From Macrotrachela quadricornifera (Eukaryota; Rotifera; Eurotatoria; Philodinida; Philodinidae): a stretch of DNA of 64,000 bases. This document shows positions 23,601 through 35,590 of this stretch, piece after piece. Every line of letters starts with the position of its first letter. Within the stretch, counting starts at the first letter, position 1. Location: NCBI GenBank assembly GCA_022393335.1, contig JAJEKB010021337.1, forward strand, positions 664,353 through 728,352, given 5' to 3'. Under the pieces are notes generated by a model, which was not told the origin of the DNA, did no database searches, and worked only from the letters and a program-made list of their open reading frames with translations. The position numbers and the translations under genes are program-made.

Positions 23601-26600
23601 TTCCAGTATACTATATTCTTGCACCTACATCGTGTAATTTTGGTCCACCGAATACAGACACTACATGTCAATTGAATAAGATGAATTCTTTAGGAACAAT
23701 TATTGATCCAGATGATCCAAATCGGATATGTTTAGCTTCTATGAATAAGTATGTGTATATATCTTATTCAATTATTTATTGATAATTTCTTATTTATTAG
23801 CGAAGTTCTTCGATCGAGACCAATGAAACGTTATGATCGATATCTTCGTCGTACATTTTACTATGTTGATGAAATTGATAATAATAACAAGACTATTCGA
23901 GTAAAATAATAATAATTGAGAATTATTTATGAAGAAAAACCAAAATCTTTTTTGTTTAGTATTTATTTTGTGGTGAATATCCATATATATTAAATATTCT
24001 CAATCAACTTGAACAAAATGGTCAAATAAGTAGTGCACAAAAACGTGATGAATATTTACGTTTTTGTAATATGCTTAATCGAATTATTCTTATTGATAAT
24101 TTATCCGAATCAGTTAAATTAATTCAATATAATGATGAAGAACAAAAAGATATGAATACATTCGATGAAGATGATACATGTAAAACATCAAATTGTATGT
24201 GAATTTGTTTTTTCATCTATAAAATCATATATATTTATTTGATTAAGATGCTGATAATAAATCATTATGGAGTCAAATAAAAGATGATATTGATCAATGG
24301 TATGAAAAATCGGATGAATATACATTGGAAACATTTGTAAGTTGAAGAAATTTAATTAAAAAATAAAAACATGTCAAGAATTTTTTATATTTAGATTTCA
24401 TCAGTAATTTTTCCATGTGAACCAAATCGTCATATTGTACTCTTCTTTTCTAACAAATCCACTAATGATCAATCGATTGAAATACTAATTAAGTAATTAA
24501 AGAAAAATATTAAATTCAATTTTATTTTTCTTTAGAAATCTCAAAGAAAAATTGGAAAATCATGATTATATAGTTAATTATATTGAAGATGAACTTGATT
24601 CAATTGAAGAATTAGAACAAATTATTTACATATGTTCTGATCAAATGACTGATCAAGATAATCGTCAAATGATGGAAATTATTGGACGTAGGATTATAAA
24701 AGTATATCATAAATACTTTTAATATATTAGTTTTTGATAAATAGTTTTTTAGCACGGTGTATTACGTGATGTTTTTATTTTAATTAATAATGCTATTCAA
24801 AATATTCCATGTCATATTATTAAATCAATTCCTTATCTTACATTTGATCTAATTAAACGTTCACCTGAATTAACTGATAATGAAATTGATGAAATAATCA
24901 ATTATCTTAAAAGTAATATTCAATATTCATTAATCAAATATCATAAATATTATTAAATAGATATGAATGTTCTATCAAAGACTTATACAGATATGTTTGA
25001 TGAATTAAATAATTCTATTGAAGAAAGACCTTTGGTAAGTTTTTATGTTCATAGAGGATAATGAATAATTGAATTTTTATTTTGTTTTGAGCAATGTATT
25101 GGTGTTGGTGCTGGTTGTGCTGCTGCATTTTATTTCAATTATGTTAAATTATTGACATGTTTACCTAGTAGGAGAATAAAAAATAGATAAATTTTTAATA
25201 AATATTTTTTATTGAATTTTTAAGATCATCAATTACGAATAGAACTTATTCATCAACAGATTATTAAAGAAAATTTCAATGATTTTCAAGAGAAAAATAC
25301 AATATTTATTAATAAATGGGTATTTATCATTCCATGGACAATTGAAAATTCAGATCAAATTATCAATTATGCTCTATCGTTGAATGAAACTGAACAGAAA
25401 ATCATCGGATTGAAATTAATCCGATGGGAATCAACGTAAGTTCAAGATTTTGTTGTTTATACTAGGAAGTCAAGTGAATATCGTCAAATTCTCCGAAAAA
25501 ATTTTCAATTGTTGAACCATTGTTTTCTTTCTTGTCGAGAATGAGATATTCGAATCTAAGATTAGTTTTAATTAATAATAATAAATAATTTGCTGATGGA
25601 TCCAAAATATCACTTTTATGAGAAAGAGTTGAGCGAGTCTTCGAACGAACGTTACTTGTTGTTTTTGATATTATCCGATTCCAGTTAATGATCTTTAGAA
25701 ATTCATTCGAAATTTTGTTTTATGTTTTCTTCAAGAAGTCATGAATACTTGATCGAACTAACACTCGACGAAGAGCATACCTTGTTAACTGAATACGAAT
25801 GAAGGTTTCAAAAGAGAAAAGAATTGAAAATTTTGTTTTCTAACAAAAAAATGTTTGGTGTTAATGAATTTTTGTATTAGTAATCTTTGAAAAGAACACC
25901 GTATGTCATGCTCAAGATATAAAAAAAGGTGCTTACTGTAGCCCTGAAATACGATAGAAAAGTCTTAGAAAATGATTGAGCCACTCAACAAAACAGAGCC
26001 AAATCACATATTCATCTTTTATCGATAAAGATTATTAATCATCTAATAGTCCTGATTTCAATCCATTGAAAAGCTGTATTTTGAATAAATTTGTGAATAT
26101 CATTAACTAAAATAGAATAATATCAAATAGTAAGAAGTCTATTCTTTATATTCAATCCATTATTTATTTTGTAGAGATAAAAACTTTTTCAATTTAAATA
26201 TAAAGATAACTCTTGGTGGTATCTTTGAACGATCATATAGTCCACTTATGGTTTATAAATTGACGAATCTGACTCAGAAAAAGGTTATTCATATAAAAGA
26301 ATGAGAATGTAATTAAATATTTAAAATAAAATTTTCTTATTCATTCAGAATCTCTATTTTCCAATGGAAACACCAGCAGCTCTACGTGGACTGCAAAAAC
26401 AATATGAAAATATTCTTTCTCATTTCAATTTTGGAAAATTTGATCCAATTGAACAAGCCATGACTTTTAGGGATAAAGTTGAAGAATACAAAGCGAATGA
26501 TCGGAATGCTCAATGGCATAATCATATTCTTATTGTACCTCTAGATCGACATTCAACAATATCTGAAGACATATCTATTACACCTTTTGAGCAAGCAAAA

Positions 26601-26666
26601 ATTTTATTAAATACTTTATGGCAACAATTATCTTCTTCTCCATTGTTAGACGAATTAACTATATAA
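20607..26666 (+). CDS. Tandem STING-domain protein with TIR-like region, about 989 residues
   Basis: Nineteen exons join without a stop, all in phase at GT-AG sites: 20607-20734, 21064-21134, 21194-21276, 21326-21514, 21577-21682, 22195-22576, 23319-23437, 23493-23748, 23801-23900, 23960-24194, 24248-24336, 24395-24492, 24536-24701, 24753-24912, 24961-25034, 25092-25167, 25225-25435, 26175-26283, 26349-26666. Residues about 753-989 match the STING cyclic-dinucleotide-binding domain: the first helix (GVGAGCAAAFYFNYVKLL, Y769 at human Tyr167), a WVFIIPW strand, the lid motif ERSY (R867, Y869 at Arg238, Tyr240) and ETP (T892, P893 at Thr263, Pro264). Residues about 597-735 have an alternating strand/helix pattern recalling TIR or SEFIR domains. 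Residues about 170-410 look like a second, degenerate STING unit (GLVFNYYYSYL) lacking the ligand residues. No convincing transmembrane segments are present, unlike animal STING. The likely role is binding a cyclic dinucleotide in innate defence; this is inferred. Confidence 0.8.
21770..22040. repeat. Two dispersed-repeat copies inside an intron
   Basis: The 512-base intron 21683-22194 contains two diverged copies, about 190 bases apart, of the ACACANTCTNAAANAGAGTNTTGA to GTAGAAATTTGG repeat that also occurs at about 13160-13220. This explains why this intron is long among introns of 46-60 bases. Confidence 0.5.
23150..23300. repeat. Dispersed repeat copy inside an intron
   Basis: Within the 742-base intron 22577-23318, the sequence CTTACTTTACAGCATAGAAC through GAACTTCAACAAGGAAAT and TTTATACATGACCT is closely matched at about 35020-35105. 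It is probably part of an old transposon copy. Confidence 0.55.
25436..26174. other. Long intron of the STING-domain gene
   Basis: At 739 bases this intron separates the two exons that carry the STING ligand-binding segments. No coding frame or clear inverted repeat was seen inside. Confidence 0.5.
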
Positions 26667-27707
26667 CTCATAAGGAAAAAAATGTGCCTTTTTCTTTAAA
26701 AGAATATACATTGAATTTTTACTGTGAGGTAACTTGAATATATTTATCTTGTACTTAATCATGTATTGCAAGGGGAAGGTTGCGGATCAGCGAAAATATA
26801 TTTCCGCGAACTGCGAAAGGCAAAGTAATATCCAACCGGACCAAAGTGGTAGAGATCTTTAGGCTACAGGCGACAAGTGATAAAAAAAGAATGTATAGAA
26901 ATAATTAAATATGAAAATGAGAAATTCAAGCAACTGTTTTTGGGTTTTTAGCTACTAATGTAGACAATCCATGAAGAAATTCGATCAGAGTACTTTCTCC
27001 TTCTTTATAATTTTTAGCCATTTTTTGAATTTGTTCTCGAGTTGTGCACGGTTTGTCATCTGATTTCTTTTGAAAACCACATTTTAACCTTCCCAATCGA
27101 TGCCGAAATGATAATTCCTCACGTTGTAAACATTCAAACAAATACCAAATGTTTCGATGATGCTTTTGTAAACGATTATTGAACTTATTATGCCAACCTT
27201 CCGTAAAGTTATTCGTGCGAAATTCAAGGATTGATACATGCATTATCTCGTCGGAAAGTGCAGAACGAGTAAGAATTAACACTTATATACACCTTTAACA
27301 CAATGAGCCATCGCTAAAAATAAACGTTCGAACTTGGTCCAAGGAAGAAGTTTCGCTCAAACGCTCTTCGCGATACTTATTTTCGATAATTGTTACATTC
27401 GCTAATGTCTTATTTCGATTTTTTCGCCATTTTATTTTTCGCTGTAAAATCGTTTGCTTTTATGTTTTTCGCTAAACGAACACCATGTTATTGCAAGATT
27501 CACCGAGCTCTTAAAACGCCTACTATGATATATAATGATTTTTTTAAAACAGTGGATGATGTCATTATTTAAACAAAGATTGTATTTTACTCGGTTTTAT
27601 CCAAGATAAAAGTATGATATTACCAACAAATATTATTTGTTGACTGAAAATGGAAAAAGAATAAAAGATAAATTTGTTTGTTAATGAAAATTGAAATATT
27701 TAATAAA
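26667..27707. other. Intergenic with transposase relic
   Basis: Contains the MULE-like remnant at 26926-27282. Around it lies a TTTTCGCTA/AAATCGTTTGC-rich stretch (about 27380-27480) of unknown origin. Confidence 0.5.
26926..27282 (-). pseudogene. MULE-type transposase fragment
   Basis: The minus-strand frame contains FRTNNFTEGWHNKFNNRL, then HHRNIWYLFECLQREE. This matches the conserved C-terminal part of MULE/FLYWCH-associated transposase-like proteins (NN..EGWHN...R..HPN.W.F...L..E). The DDE catalytic part and the zinc finger are absent, so this is a truncated remnant about 118 codons long. No terminal repeats were found. Confidence 0.65.
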
Positions 27708-28975
27708 ATGTTTACTATTAATAAGTATGTTAAAGTCGTATGTGTAGAAGATCAATATTCTTTACATAGAGAAGATATATTTGTTATTACTGATTCTAGA
27801 AAAAAACCAACGCCTTTTTATTCTTATCAGTATAATGTGAGTAGTGTGTGTGACTAAAAGAGAAAAGAACATGAATGTATTATGTCTCATCAAAAGGAAG
27901 TGATGCAAATGGCGTAACAATATAATAATTTATATTTATATAGATTAAATATCGACGTAAAAAGATAATTCGAAGAATCAGTAATTCTAAAGTATATAAA
28001 TATAAAAAATTCACATGTTGTTTTGTATTAATAATCATGACAGATTATATTTGTTCAAGTGACAATTGCCATCCTTTTATTTTGATTACTATTATTATTG
28101 TAAGTTTAACTGCATTGATTTTAATTGTTATATTTATTAGTGCATTAATAAAACGACAAAACAAAAAAGAATTAAATGATATATTCAAAGTGAAAGAACA
28201 AGATCCATGGATACCTTATTCAATTTCAAGTGTTGTCAATTATCCACCGCTCAGTTCATATTCTCAAAGTGATATCATTAAGACTGCATAAAACTATTCT
28301 TTTTTTTATTTTTAATAATAAATATTCAGTTGATAAATAAGGATTGATGCGAACATGTTGGAAAACTGATTCTTTCACCGTCAGATAGAGTAAAGTCTAT
28401 AGATTAAAAATATATACTTGACAAAAAGTATTGTGCGTCGATTAACGATGGAAATTTTCAATTTTGAAAAGGTATCAAAAATGCTTTGTATTCGATCAAA
28501 AAATGAATGTTTTCTCTGCAATTTGAGATTTTCATAATGGCTTTTTAACTTTTTTAAAAATGAGAGTTTCAAGTCTCTCAAAGAAAGCCTGGCTCCACAA
28601 ACATTTATATCCAATCAAAACAAGATAGCCTTAGCATTATCATGTAGATAAGCAGTTTTGAATTCATGGTTTTTAAAGAATTGTGACTGTAATGGATCGT
28701 ATGTGAAAGTTTGGGGCTCAATTGATTAACACTTCGAAAACGGAAATTTTTTTAAATGAAAAGTATTTTCCACCTTTTTATTTTATTTTAAAACAAAATG
28801 TCAATTTGCAAGTAAAGCGTGCGATGTTTGATCGAACTTCTACGTCCTTAGTGCTGCAATAAGCATATTTTCTTCTTTTTCTTTTAACAGGCAAATGCAT
28901 TTCATTGTCAAAAGGAGGTTTTTCATGACTTATTCGTTCACTGGCAGAGCAGAGAGGCTTCGCCACTGAAGTAGA
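27563..28975. repeat. Segmental duplication, copy 1 (uninterrupted)
   Basis: This segment is repeated in the same orientation from 35455 to about 39466. Near-identity runs from ACAAAGATTGTATTTTACTC through the small membrane-protein gene. Similarity then continues more weakly through GTCAGATAGAGTAAAGTC, ATTTCAAGTCTCTCAAAG-like sequence and GAGGCTTCGCCACTGAA. Copy 1 lacks the three blocks of extra sequence found in copy 2. Confidence 0.85.
27708..28291 (+). CDS. Small single-pass membrane protein, unknown function
   Basis: Exons 27708-27836 and 27944-28291 join at phase 0 across a 107-base GTGAGT...ATAG intron, giving 158 residues. The first 65 residues are basic (KYRRKKIIRRISNSK). A second-exon ATG at 28037 would give an 84-residue form. 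One strong membrane segment (ILITIIIVSLTALILIVIFI) is followed by a positive patch (KRQNKK) and a polar, Pro/Ser/Tyr-rich tail. An AATAAA lies shortly after the stop, near 28318. I do not recognise the family. A second copy at 35591-36175 is damaged in exon 1 but almost unchanged in exon 2, so the short exon-2 protein may be the conserved product. Confidence 0.6.
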
Positions 28976-29918
28976 AACAGAAGTAATCATCAAAATAGCT
29001 GCACATGCTTGTGCTTGTTGCAAAATTATTAATCATAGGATGAATCAACGAAAACACACTTTTCTTTAATGAAAATAGAAGCAAGAGTCAAAGTAATTGA
29101 TTTCCTCGCACTAAGATCGATAGAGTTTGGAAAAATAGAAAACACTGAGGATCCGAACCCTATATTGGCATGAACTTCGTTGCTCTGTTTGAAAGTTGTC
29201 AGAGAGATTAGTGACGAGACCAATACACAAAGTCATATTCATGCCATTCGATTCAAATCATTCTAAAAAATCTCGGATCAAATCAATCGAATTGTTGAAT
29301 AATTTGATTTAGTCCTGAATTCCGTTGCAATTGGTATCCTCCCATGACTCTTAATAGATATATATGTATAGGCTTTAGCAGCCTTAGAAATCTTATTGCA
29401 CCACGAGTTCCTTCTCGAAAATTACACATACCATTTCATTACAGTCCTTAAAAAAACACCATCACTACATCCAGGCAACCTGTAAAAACTTCCAAACACT
29501 ACCACCGGTTAGCCCTTAAGAAGTTACAAATATTAGCCCGAAATAATCCTTTAAGAGTTACAGATATCATCCTGAGATAGGGTCAACAAAGCTCTAAATA
29601 ATACTAACAGATTGTCATTAGAAAATTGCAAGTATCATCTCGATAGGATCGGTAAAAATTTACAGATATCATGTCCAAATAGTTTACAGAAAACTATAAA
29701 TAATTCATTCTTTCACAATAATCTAATTATTTTGAATAATAGTAAGAACCTGTATAAAGTCTTGAGTAATCTTGGAGCTGTTTCAGAAAAGCACAAGAAG
29801 CCGCACGTGCATATTCTGTCACACCGATAGTTTTAAAATTAGATGCACACCTGATTTTGAGTTCATTTATTGGTAGATCATGAAAAAGAAAAAAATCAAG
29901 TTTACAAACAAACTTCAC
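28292..29918. other. Intergenic with repeats and possible transposase tail
   Basis: It includes the end of the segmental duplication, a minus-strand frame at 28778-29023 and the minisatellite at about 29450-29690. The 28778-29023 frame has basic KRKRRK and spaced cysteines (YCST, FTCKLTFC) weakly recalling the Cys-rich tail of piggyBac transposases. Because this frame lies in the duplicated segment, it could be a shared relic. No intact gene. Confidence 0.35.
29450..29690. repeat. Degenerate minisatellite, unit about 34-45 bases
   Basis: The core GTTACAGATATCAT or close variants (GTTACAAATATTAG, TTGCAAGTATCATC, TTTACAGATATCAT) recurs with GGTC/AAAGCTC spacers. The same core forms the array at 55540-55830. 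Confidence 0.55.
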
Positions 29919-32449
29919 TCAGGAAAACTCCTCTTCCGAATCACTACACTTTTTATCACACCCCCATGCGTCTTCTTCGGATTTTGATTTTACGAATCGA
30001 TAGTCAGGCGTAGCATCAAGAGTTATATGTGGTAAATAATTTTCCAAATACACTTTCAATTTCTTCTTTCGCGATCCGGTAACCAAATTAAATCCCGCCG
30101 TAATACTCATAAAGTTCAATTTTTTGAATTGCTTTAATAATTCTCCTCTATCTTGAAAGTTATCTGTACAAGTTTCAAGTACATCAAATCTAGCACAAAG
30201 TTCAGCAATATTAGGGCATAACAAGAGTGTTCGTTTTAGATCTGAGGCTTTAGCATAGTATGATACGACCTCTACGCTTGGCAGTTGAACGTCTTCTTCT
30301 ACTGGCATAGGTTGACTTCTGATGTGATCTTCTTTCTGTTTCCCAACTTCATCATATTCATTGTGTCTCAGAATTAAGTTTGTTATACATTTAAAATTCG
30401 TTGCGATGAACTTCATAAGTTGTAACGAGTACAATCCATCATAACGGTCAATTGAAAAAGATTTTACTTTATTAAACATGTTTGGGAGCTTCTGTGGTAA
30501 ACACGTTGTCTTTAAATCAAGAAAGTCGCTAGTGACACGAGGATCGAAACTGGCAAAGCAATAAGGTAATGTAAATAGATAATATGTTGTTTTGATGGCA
30601 TTTGGTTCCATGATAAAATCAGCCCGGTTATCAACGGAGAACACTCCAACCTAAAATTAATAAAGCTCAGATAGATTATTCGATCAAGTATAGGCGACTA
30701 TTATGTAGATTCACACATGCAACGTCGTTTATCTAATTGAATACAATTTTTGATACTATCCGAAATTTTTGCATTGCTCTTGTTCAGGAAAACATAAGCA
30801 ATACGAAGCACGAGTTTGAATACATGAAAGCTTCGAAGATATTAAAACTTTTCTTAGCAACAATCTTGCTATTATCGCTAGATTGCTCTTCATAGAAACG
30901 TCACAAAAGCCTCTTAGCTTATATTTTTACCCGAAAAAGTATTGACTAGACTGACAAAAAAGGCGTTGAAAGTATCTGAAAATATCGAGAATTTGGAGAA
31001 AAATGAGTCAATCAGAAATCTCTTGGCTTCTATGAGTTTCTTCAAGGACTGAGAATCTGAAACTTGCATCTGCAGTAACAGGTCTCACATGCAGCGGAGT
31101 TTTTGGTAATAAGTAGAGGTTCTACAGTTTTACCTTGCTTCTAACAATGCAGTTTATTCTACTTACATTACAATGATGTTCTTTCAGCCAAAACTGATTT
31201 TGAAATGTTGATAGAATTGTGTCTAGATCAAAGACTCTAGATGTACCTGAACGTTTCATTTCGACACGAAACTCAAACTGAACTGTTTTCAGTTTTGTTA
31301 GGTATTGTAACAATTCATTTTGGAGAATGTTGCCATCCAATAGTGCATCATTATCGTCAAGGCGTACACGAAAATCCAGAGATAAAAATTCTAATGATGT
31401 GCGTGTTTTTAATAGAGAAACAATCATAGGAAAATCAGCACCATCATAAGCAGCAAAACTGAATTTCTTTAGAAATGGTGTTGATTTGACTGTAGTTGTT
31501 GTTACACTGGAAGAGGATCTTGTTGCTCTTCTCTGGTTTATTTCGCAAGCAAAACTAACAATGTTCGGTAAATAGTTGAATAAGATGAATACATCACGTT
31601 CAGAGAAAAGTTCGATATCCAGTGTTGTTAGATTATCAGCTGAAGAGAAACTCTTATATATATAGTCAGGCAATTCTGCACAACGGTAGATCGAAATATC
31701 TTGTACTTTGGAATTTGTTGTAAATATAACTTCCCGAAGAAATTGCTTTGGAATTGCTTGAAAGCAAGCAAAACTTTTTGGTTCTATTTTCAGTTTCAAT
31801 AGACGGTTCAGTGATGGAATCTGTCGCAGCAATACTTGTTTGACATCATCCTCTGTTACGTATCTAATCCAGAGATTTTGGAGTGATGGGAATAAATTGC
31901 TAAAGGACTCATTGCCGGTCGCATATGACACTGGTTTATGCCAGTCGTACTCAGGGCTAGTGTTGTAATTACGACCGCGAAAAGAAGGAACGTATGGACG
32001 ACGGACACAGACAGGGTCCAGTGTTTGGATTTCGAATCCATACAAATCTTTCATACTCCAAAACAGACTACAATCAGTTTTCAATGAGATAACACTTTGA
32101 TAAACAAGTGGACGAACAACATCCAAGATAGCTGGAGCAACATCGCAGAGATCAACTTGTCTCATGTATCTTTCGATTAGAGCAGAAAAACGAGAGTTCA
32201 ACGAATGAAAAGAGTAAATAATATGGACTGGTCTGAGATATTCGAAAACTGTTGCTATCAATTCATTTGGCAAAATGGTGAAGATTGTTGCTCCTAGAAT
32301 GAACGTTCATCTTTGCTTCTCTGGTGTTTTTTTTTACTGAGGAAATGTATGCACGTACCTTCTCCTGCTTTCAATGATGATTGTTGTCTTGCCAATAGTG
32401 ATAAACTTTCACTCTGATCATCGAATTCAATACTACTAGTGCTACTCAT
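29919..32449 (-). CDS. F-box protein with long leucine-rich C-terminus
   Basis: Exons 32359-32449, 31167-32293 and 29919-30650 on the minus strand join in phase (introns of 65 and 516 bases), giving 649 residues. After a Ser/Gln-rich N-terminus, residues about 38-75 form an F-box (ILPNELIATVFEYLRPVHII, then FHSLNSRFSALIE). The remainder has irregular leucine-rich segments (LQNLWIRYV, NLTTLDIELFS, LEFLSLDFRV, NIAELCARFDVLE) typical of the diverged LRR-like solenoids of F-box proteins. Such proteins recruit substrates to SCF (Skp1-cullin) ubiquitin ligases; the substrate is unknown. An acidic tail (SDSEEEFS) ends the protein. The final exon is separated by a long intron, so an alternative short form ending at the stop at 31122 is conceivable. 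Confidence 0.78.
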
Positions 32450-33459
32450 TTTTTTCTGCTGAACTCTTACTTCTCACTTAACTTGATAATAAGATTTCAT
32501 CACATTACCACACTTTTTATATCATTTATCTGCTGAGTAAGAATTGCAGCAAGAGATAAAAAGTAGGAACTAGAAGAAGAAAGTAAAGGTCTCTTTTTGA
32601 AAGATAAGACAAGCGATAGTGGAGTTGGTTATGCCGAGTGAGAAACAGCAAAAGTTGAGTCATACTGTCTAGTGTATTTTTTGCAACAAGGACATCCGTT
32701 CGAAAATAATTGTCTTAGCGACGGTTACGGGTGAGTTTCCACAGAATAGATTCAAAGCACCATACGACGCGTTTCGACTACTGCTTAGATATTCATCATC
32801 AAGTTTGTTTAGAATTATGACTATTGGGAATCATCCAAATAGCACATTTTATAATGTTTATGAATCAATATATATAAAGAAAAATGTTTGTCTGTTCGTT
32901 ATGGATTTGGACACGGTATAAGCAAATGCTATAAAATTTTGCAAGGAATACTCTTTCATCCACGGGAAGGTAAAGACGGGATCACCTCCTGGGTAGATGG
33001 ATGCAATTTCACCCAGGTTATGATATAGTGCAATTCTGACTGATTTTTGAAAAATGTTGGAGAGTTTTCTGCAACTTTTAGAAAATCCACATTCTGGGTA
33101 AGGATGAGTCTAGCAACCATTATCGGGATTTCGACCTTGCTTGAGAGTCTCATCAGATGGTTTTGACTTTACATAATTATTTAAATGGTTATTAGAGGAT
33201 GTGTAAGTTATATGAAGGATATAGTTTCGTTCAAGAATATGTAAGGTATCTGTTTGAGTGCGAGATATTTATCTTGTTTTAATTAGATATAGATCTTTTT
33301 TCTATATCCTTAACAGTGAAATTCATGTCATCGAAGAAACAGAAGTATGAGATCAGTAGACAAGTCATTTTATTATGTAATAATGATATGACATGCTTAT
33401 TTTCATTTCTGAGTAAGAAAATATCTGAGAAAAATCATGTTAAATAGGGCTACATATTT
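32450..33459. other. Intergenic, nothing recognised
   Basis: Upstream of the F-box gene; AT-rich with no coding frame or repeat that I can support. Confidence 0.5.
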
Positions 33460-34062
33460 GACGAGAAAACCTCCCTTAGTAACACCCTCCGTTTGCACTC
33501 ATATTTTGCCTATAGGTAAGACTCATAGAGTAGTTCAGAGTCCTAAAAGGGTTCATGCTCAAAACCTGCTATTGTTAAGATAACTCACTACCGTGGTCTT
33601 CCTTAGTAACATCCGTAAAACTCATTTTCGAATTTCAACTTGAAACTTTGTATAGAGAGAGGTCTCGATGAGAGTGGTTTATTGTAAAAGTTACAGCTTT
33701 GTTGAATGCTCGTAATTGGAGATAAGAATACCAAAATTTGCCTCTGCAAGTGACATTAGGTAACCATAGATGTATCTTAGGATAGGAACAAAGTATAGGT
33801 CTGAAACTTTGATAATAAACCACTCTCATTGAGATCTCTCTCTATGCAAAGTTTCAAGTCAAAATTTGAAAATGATTTTTACGGATGCTCCTGAAGGGAC
33901 CATGGCAATGAGTTATTCAATACTTTAAAAACGTCATATCTTAACAGCAACAGGATATGGGTACAAATCCTTTTAGGACTCCAAACTACTCTGTGAGTCC
34001 TATCTATAGGTAAAATATTAGTTCAAACCGAGAGTATCACTTGGGGAGGTTTCCTCTTGAGC
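33460..34062. repeat. Foldback element with arms of about 210 bases
   Basis: The block CTCATAGAGTAGTTCAGAGT in the left arm pairs with ACTCTGTGAGT-type sequence in the right. ATGAGAGTGGTTTATTGTAAA pairs with an inverted copy around 33810, and AGAAAACCTCC near the left end pairs with GGAGGTTTCCTC near the right. The arms meet around 33740. No coding content. Confidence 0.8.
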
Positions 34063-34569
34063 GAGTCATGGGATGAGCATTACTTGTTACCATTTTGTAG
34101 AGCTTTTTTTAAGATACACGTTTTTAAATAAATTTAAGAATTTATCATATAGATAAGCCAATATGTATGCCAAATAAAATATGTTCTAGAGATTTTCTCA
34201 CAGCCAGTCTATATCTGTTCATTTGCACATAGATAAAGTTATCCTCATATTCGGTTAAATTCAAGCAACATTTGTATAGGAAAGTATTCCAGCGAGTTCA
34301 GAATAGAACTTGACGAGCTCTATTGAATAGTGTGCTTATACTCTTTCTAACTCAAATTATAATATTTTTAGGTCGATGAATGGCGCTATAGGAAACATAA
34401 ATATTATGATATGAGTTAAACAGAATGTGAGAGTAACTTCGCCTACATTTAATTTGCTGTAAGTAAACATAGAATAAGATGTAAACCTTGCAGAAACGTT
34501 ATAAATAATGATTTTTTGATCGCGAAATTCATATTCTTTATGATTTACTTTTTGCTTCTCTCTTATTAG

Positions 34570-34731
34570 AATCTTTTCTGTTGCATATAGAAATGGAGAT
34601 ATTGATAAAGGCAAGCAAATGATATCTACTATTCCTTATGATCAATTGAATAAATTAGAACCTAATGGTAATACTGCTCTTCATGCTACAAGGTATTTGG
34701 ATCATATAGATATTGTTCGTCTACTTCTCCA
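34570..34731 (+). pseudogene. Isolated ankyrin-repeat exon
   Basis: After an acceptor-like TTATTAG, the frame reads GDIDKGKQMI, YDQLNKLEPNGNTALHA and HIDIVRLLLH. This is one ankyrin repeat with the TALH and IVRLLL hallmarks. Downstream the frame leaves the ankyrin pattern and reaches a stop, and no neighbouring exons were found. It is either a relic or one exon of a gene I could not assemble. Confidence 0.55.
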
Positions 34732-35189
34732 TGTTCTGTTTTCTATTCTTTGCTCATGTCTAGTCGTTAAGATTTACTAAAGACCAACTCGGAGAATCCG
34801 AACCACCATTATTAATCTCATACGATAGTCTCCTAATCAGCACTTCAATGAAAACTCTCTCTCTTTACAAAAACGTTATTTTCTTAAAAAAGCCTTTTTT
34901 CGGTAAAAAAAAGCTGTTAGCGCAATTCCTGGAGGAGTTCAAAACGTGAAACACGATGTATGTATTCTTCCTAATTACTTTAAAGCTGCATTTGATATAT
35001 GTTTAGATATACTTGGCCATTATTCCTTACTTTGCAACATCGAACTTCAACAAGGAAATACTACAAAGGTATTTTAACCAGACATAGTTTATACATGACC
35101 TCCGATAGTCCTTGATGACACATATCTCCATACGTGACAGGCACTGAACTGTATCTCTCATACTGTGTAATAGCCTCAAAATTCCATCT

Positions 35190-35370
35190 ATCTTGATCCG
35201 TGATGGCTTATACTATTCTCTCCGTCACCGTCTGCGATGCTCTCTTAACCTGTCGACCATGATCTGTGGCACCACCTTAGCCTGTCTGTTACGGTCTGTG
35301 ACGGTCCATAATGAATTGTACTCGGTGATCTTTAACACATGTCGGTCACGGCCTGTGATATGATGTTGCG
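35190..35370. repeat. Minisatellite-like array of TCTGTNACGGTCTGTGA
   Basis: Short units based on CTGT-(G/C)ACGG-TCTGTGA recur at about 25-40-base intervals. A related motif on the opposite strand (CACAGATCGTGACAGACAG) forms the repeats near 13235-13320. Confidence 0.5.
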
Positions 35371-35590
35371 AAGGGTGTCACCCTAGTTTTCACTATATTA
35401 GTACGCTTTTATTTTAAATTTCTCGTTTTAATTTCATATAAATATGATAAGAAAAACAAAGATTGTATTTTACTCGGTTTTATCCAAGATAAAAGTATGA
35501 TATTACCAACAAATATTATTTGTTGACTGAAAATGGAAAAAGAATAAAAGATAAATTTGTTTGTTAATGAAAATTGAAATATTTAATAAA

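Larger units (their letters stand above)
34063..35454. other. Intergenic with ankyrin relic and repeats
   Basis: Contains the ankyrin-repeat exon relic (34570-34731), a dispersed repeat shared with the STING-gene intron (about 35020-35105) and the minisatellite at 35190-35370. Confidence 0.5.

Noticed and set aside
24395..24912. Firm assignment of a TIR domain
   Set aside because: The secondary-structure order is suggestive, but no diagnostic TIR motif was seen, so it is kept as a hypothesis only.
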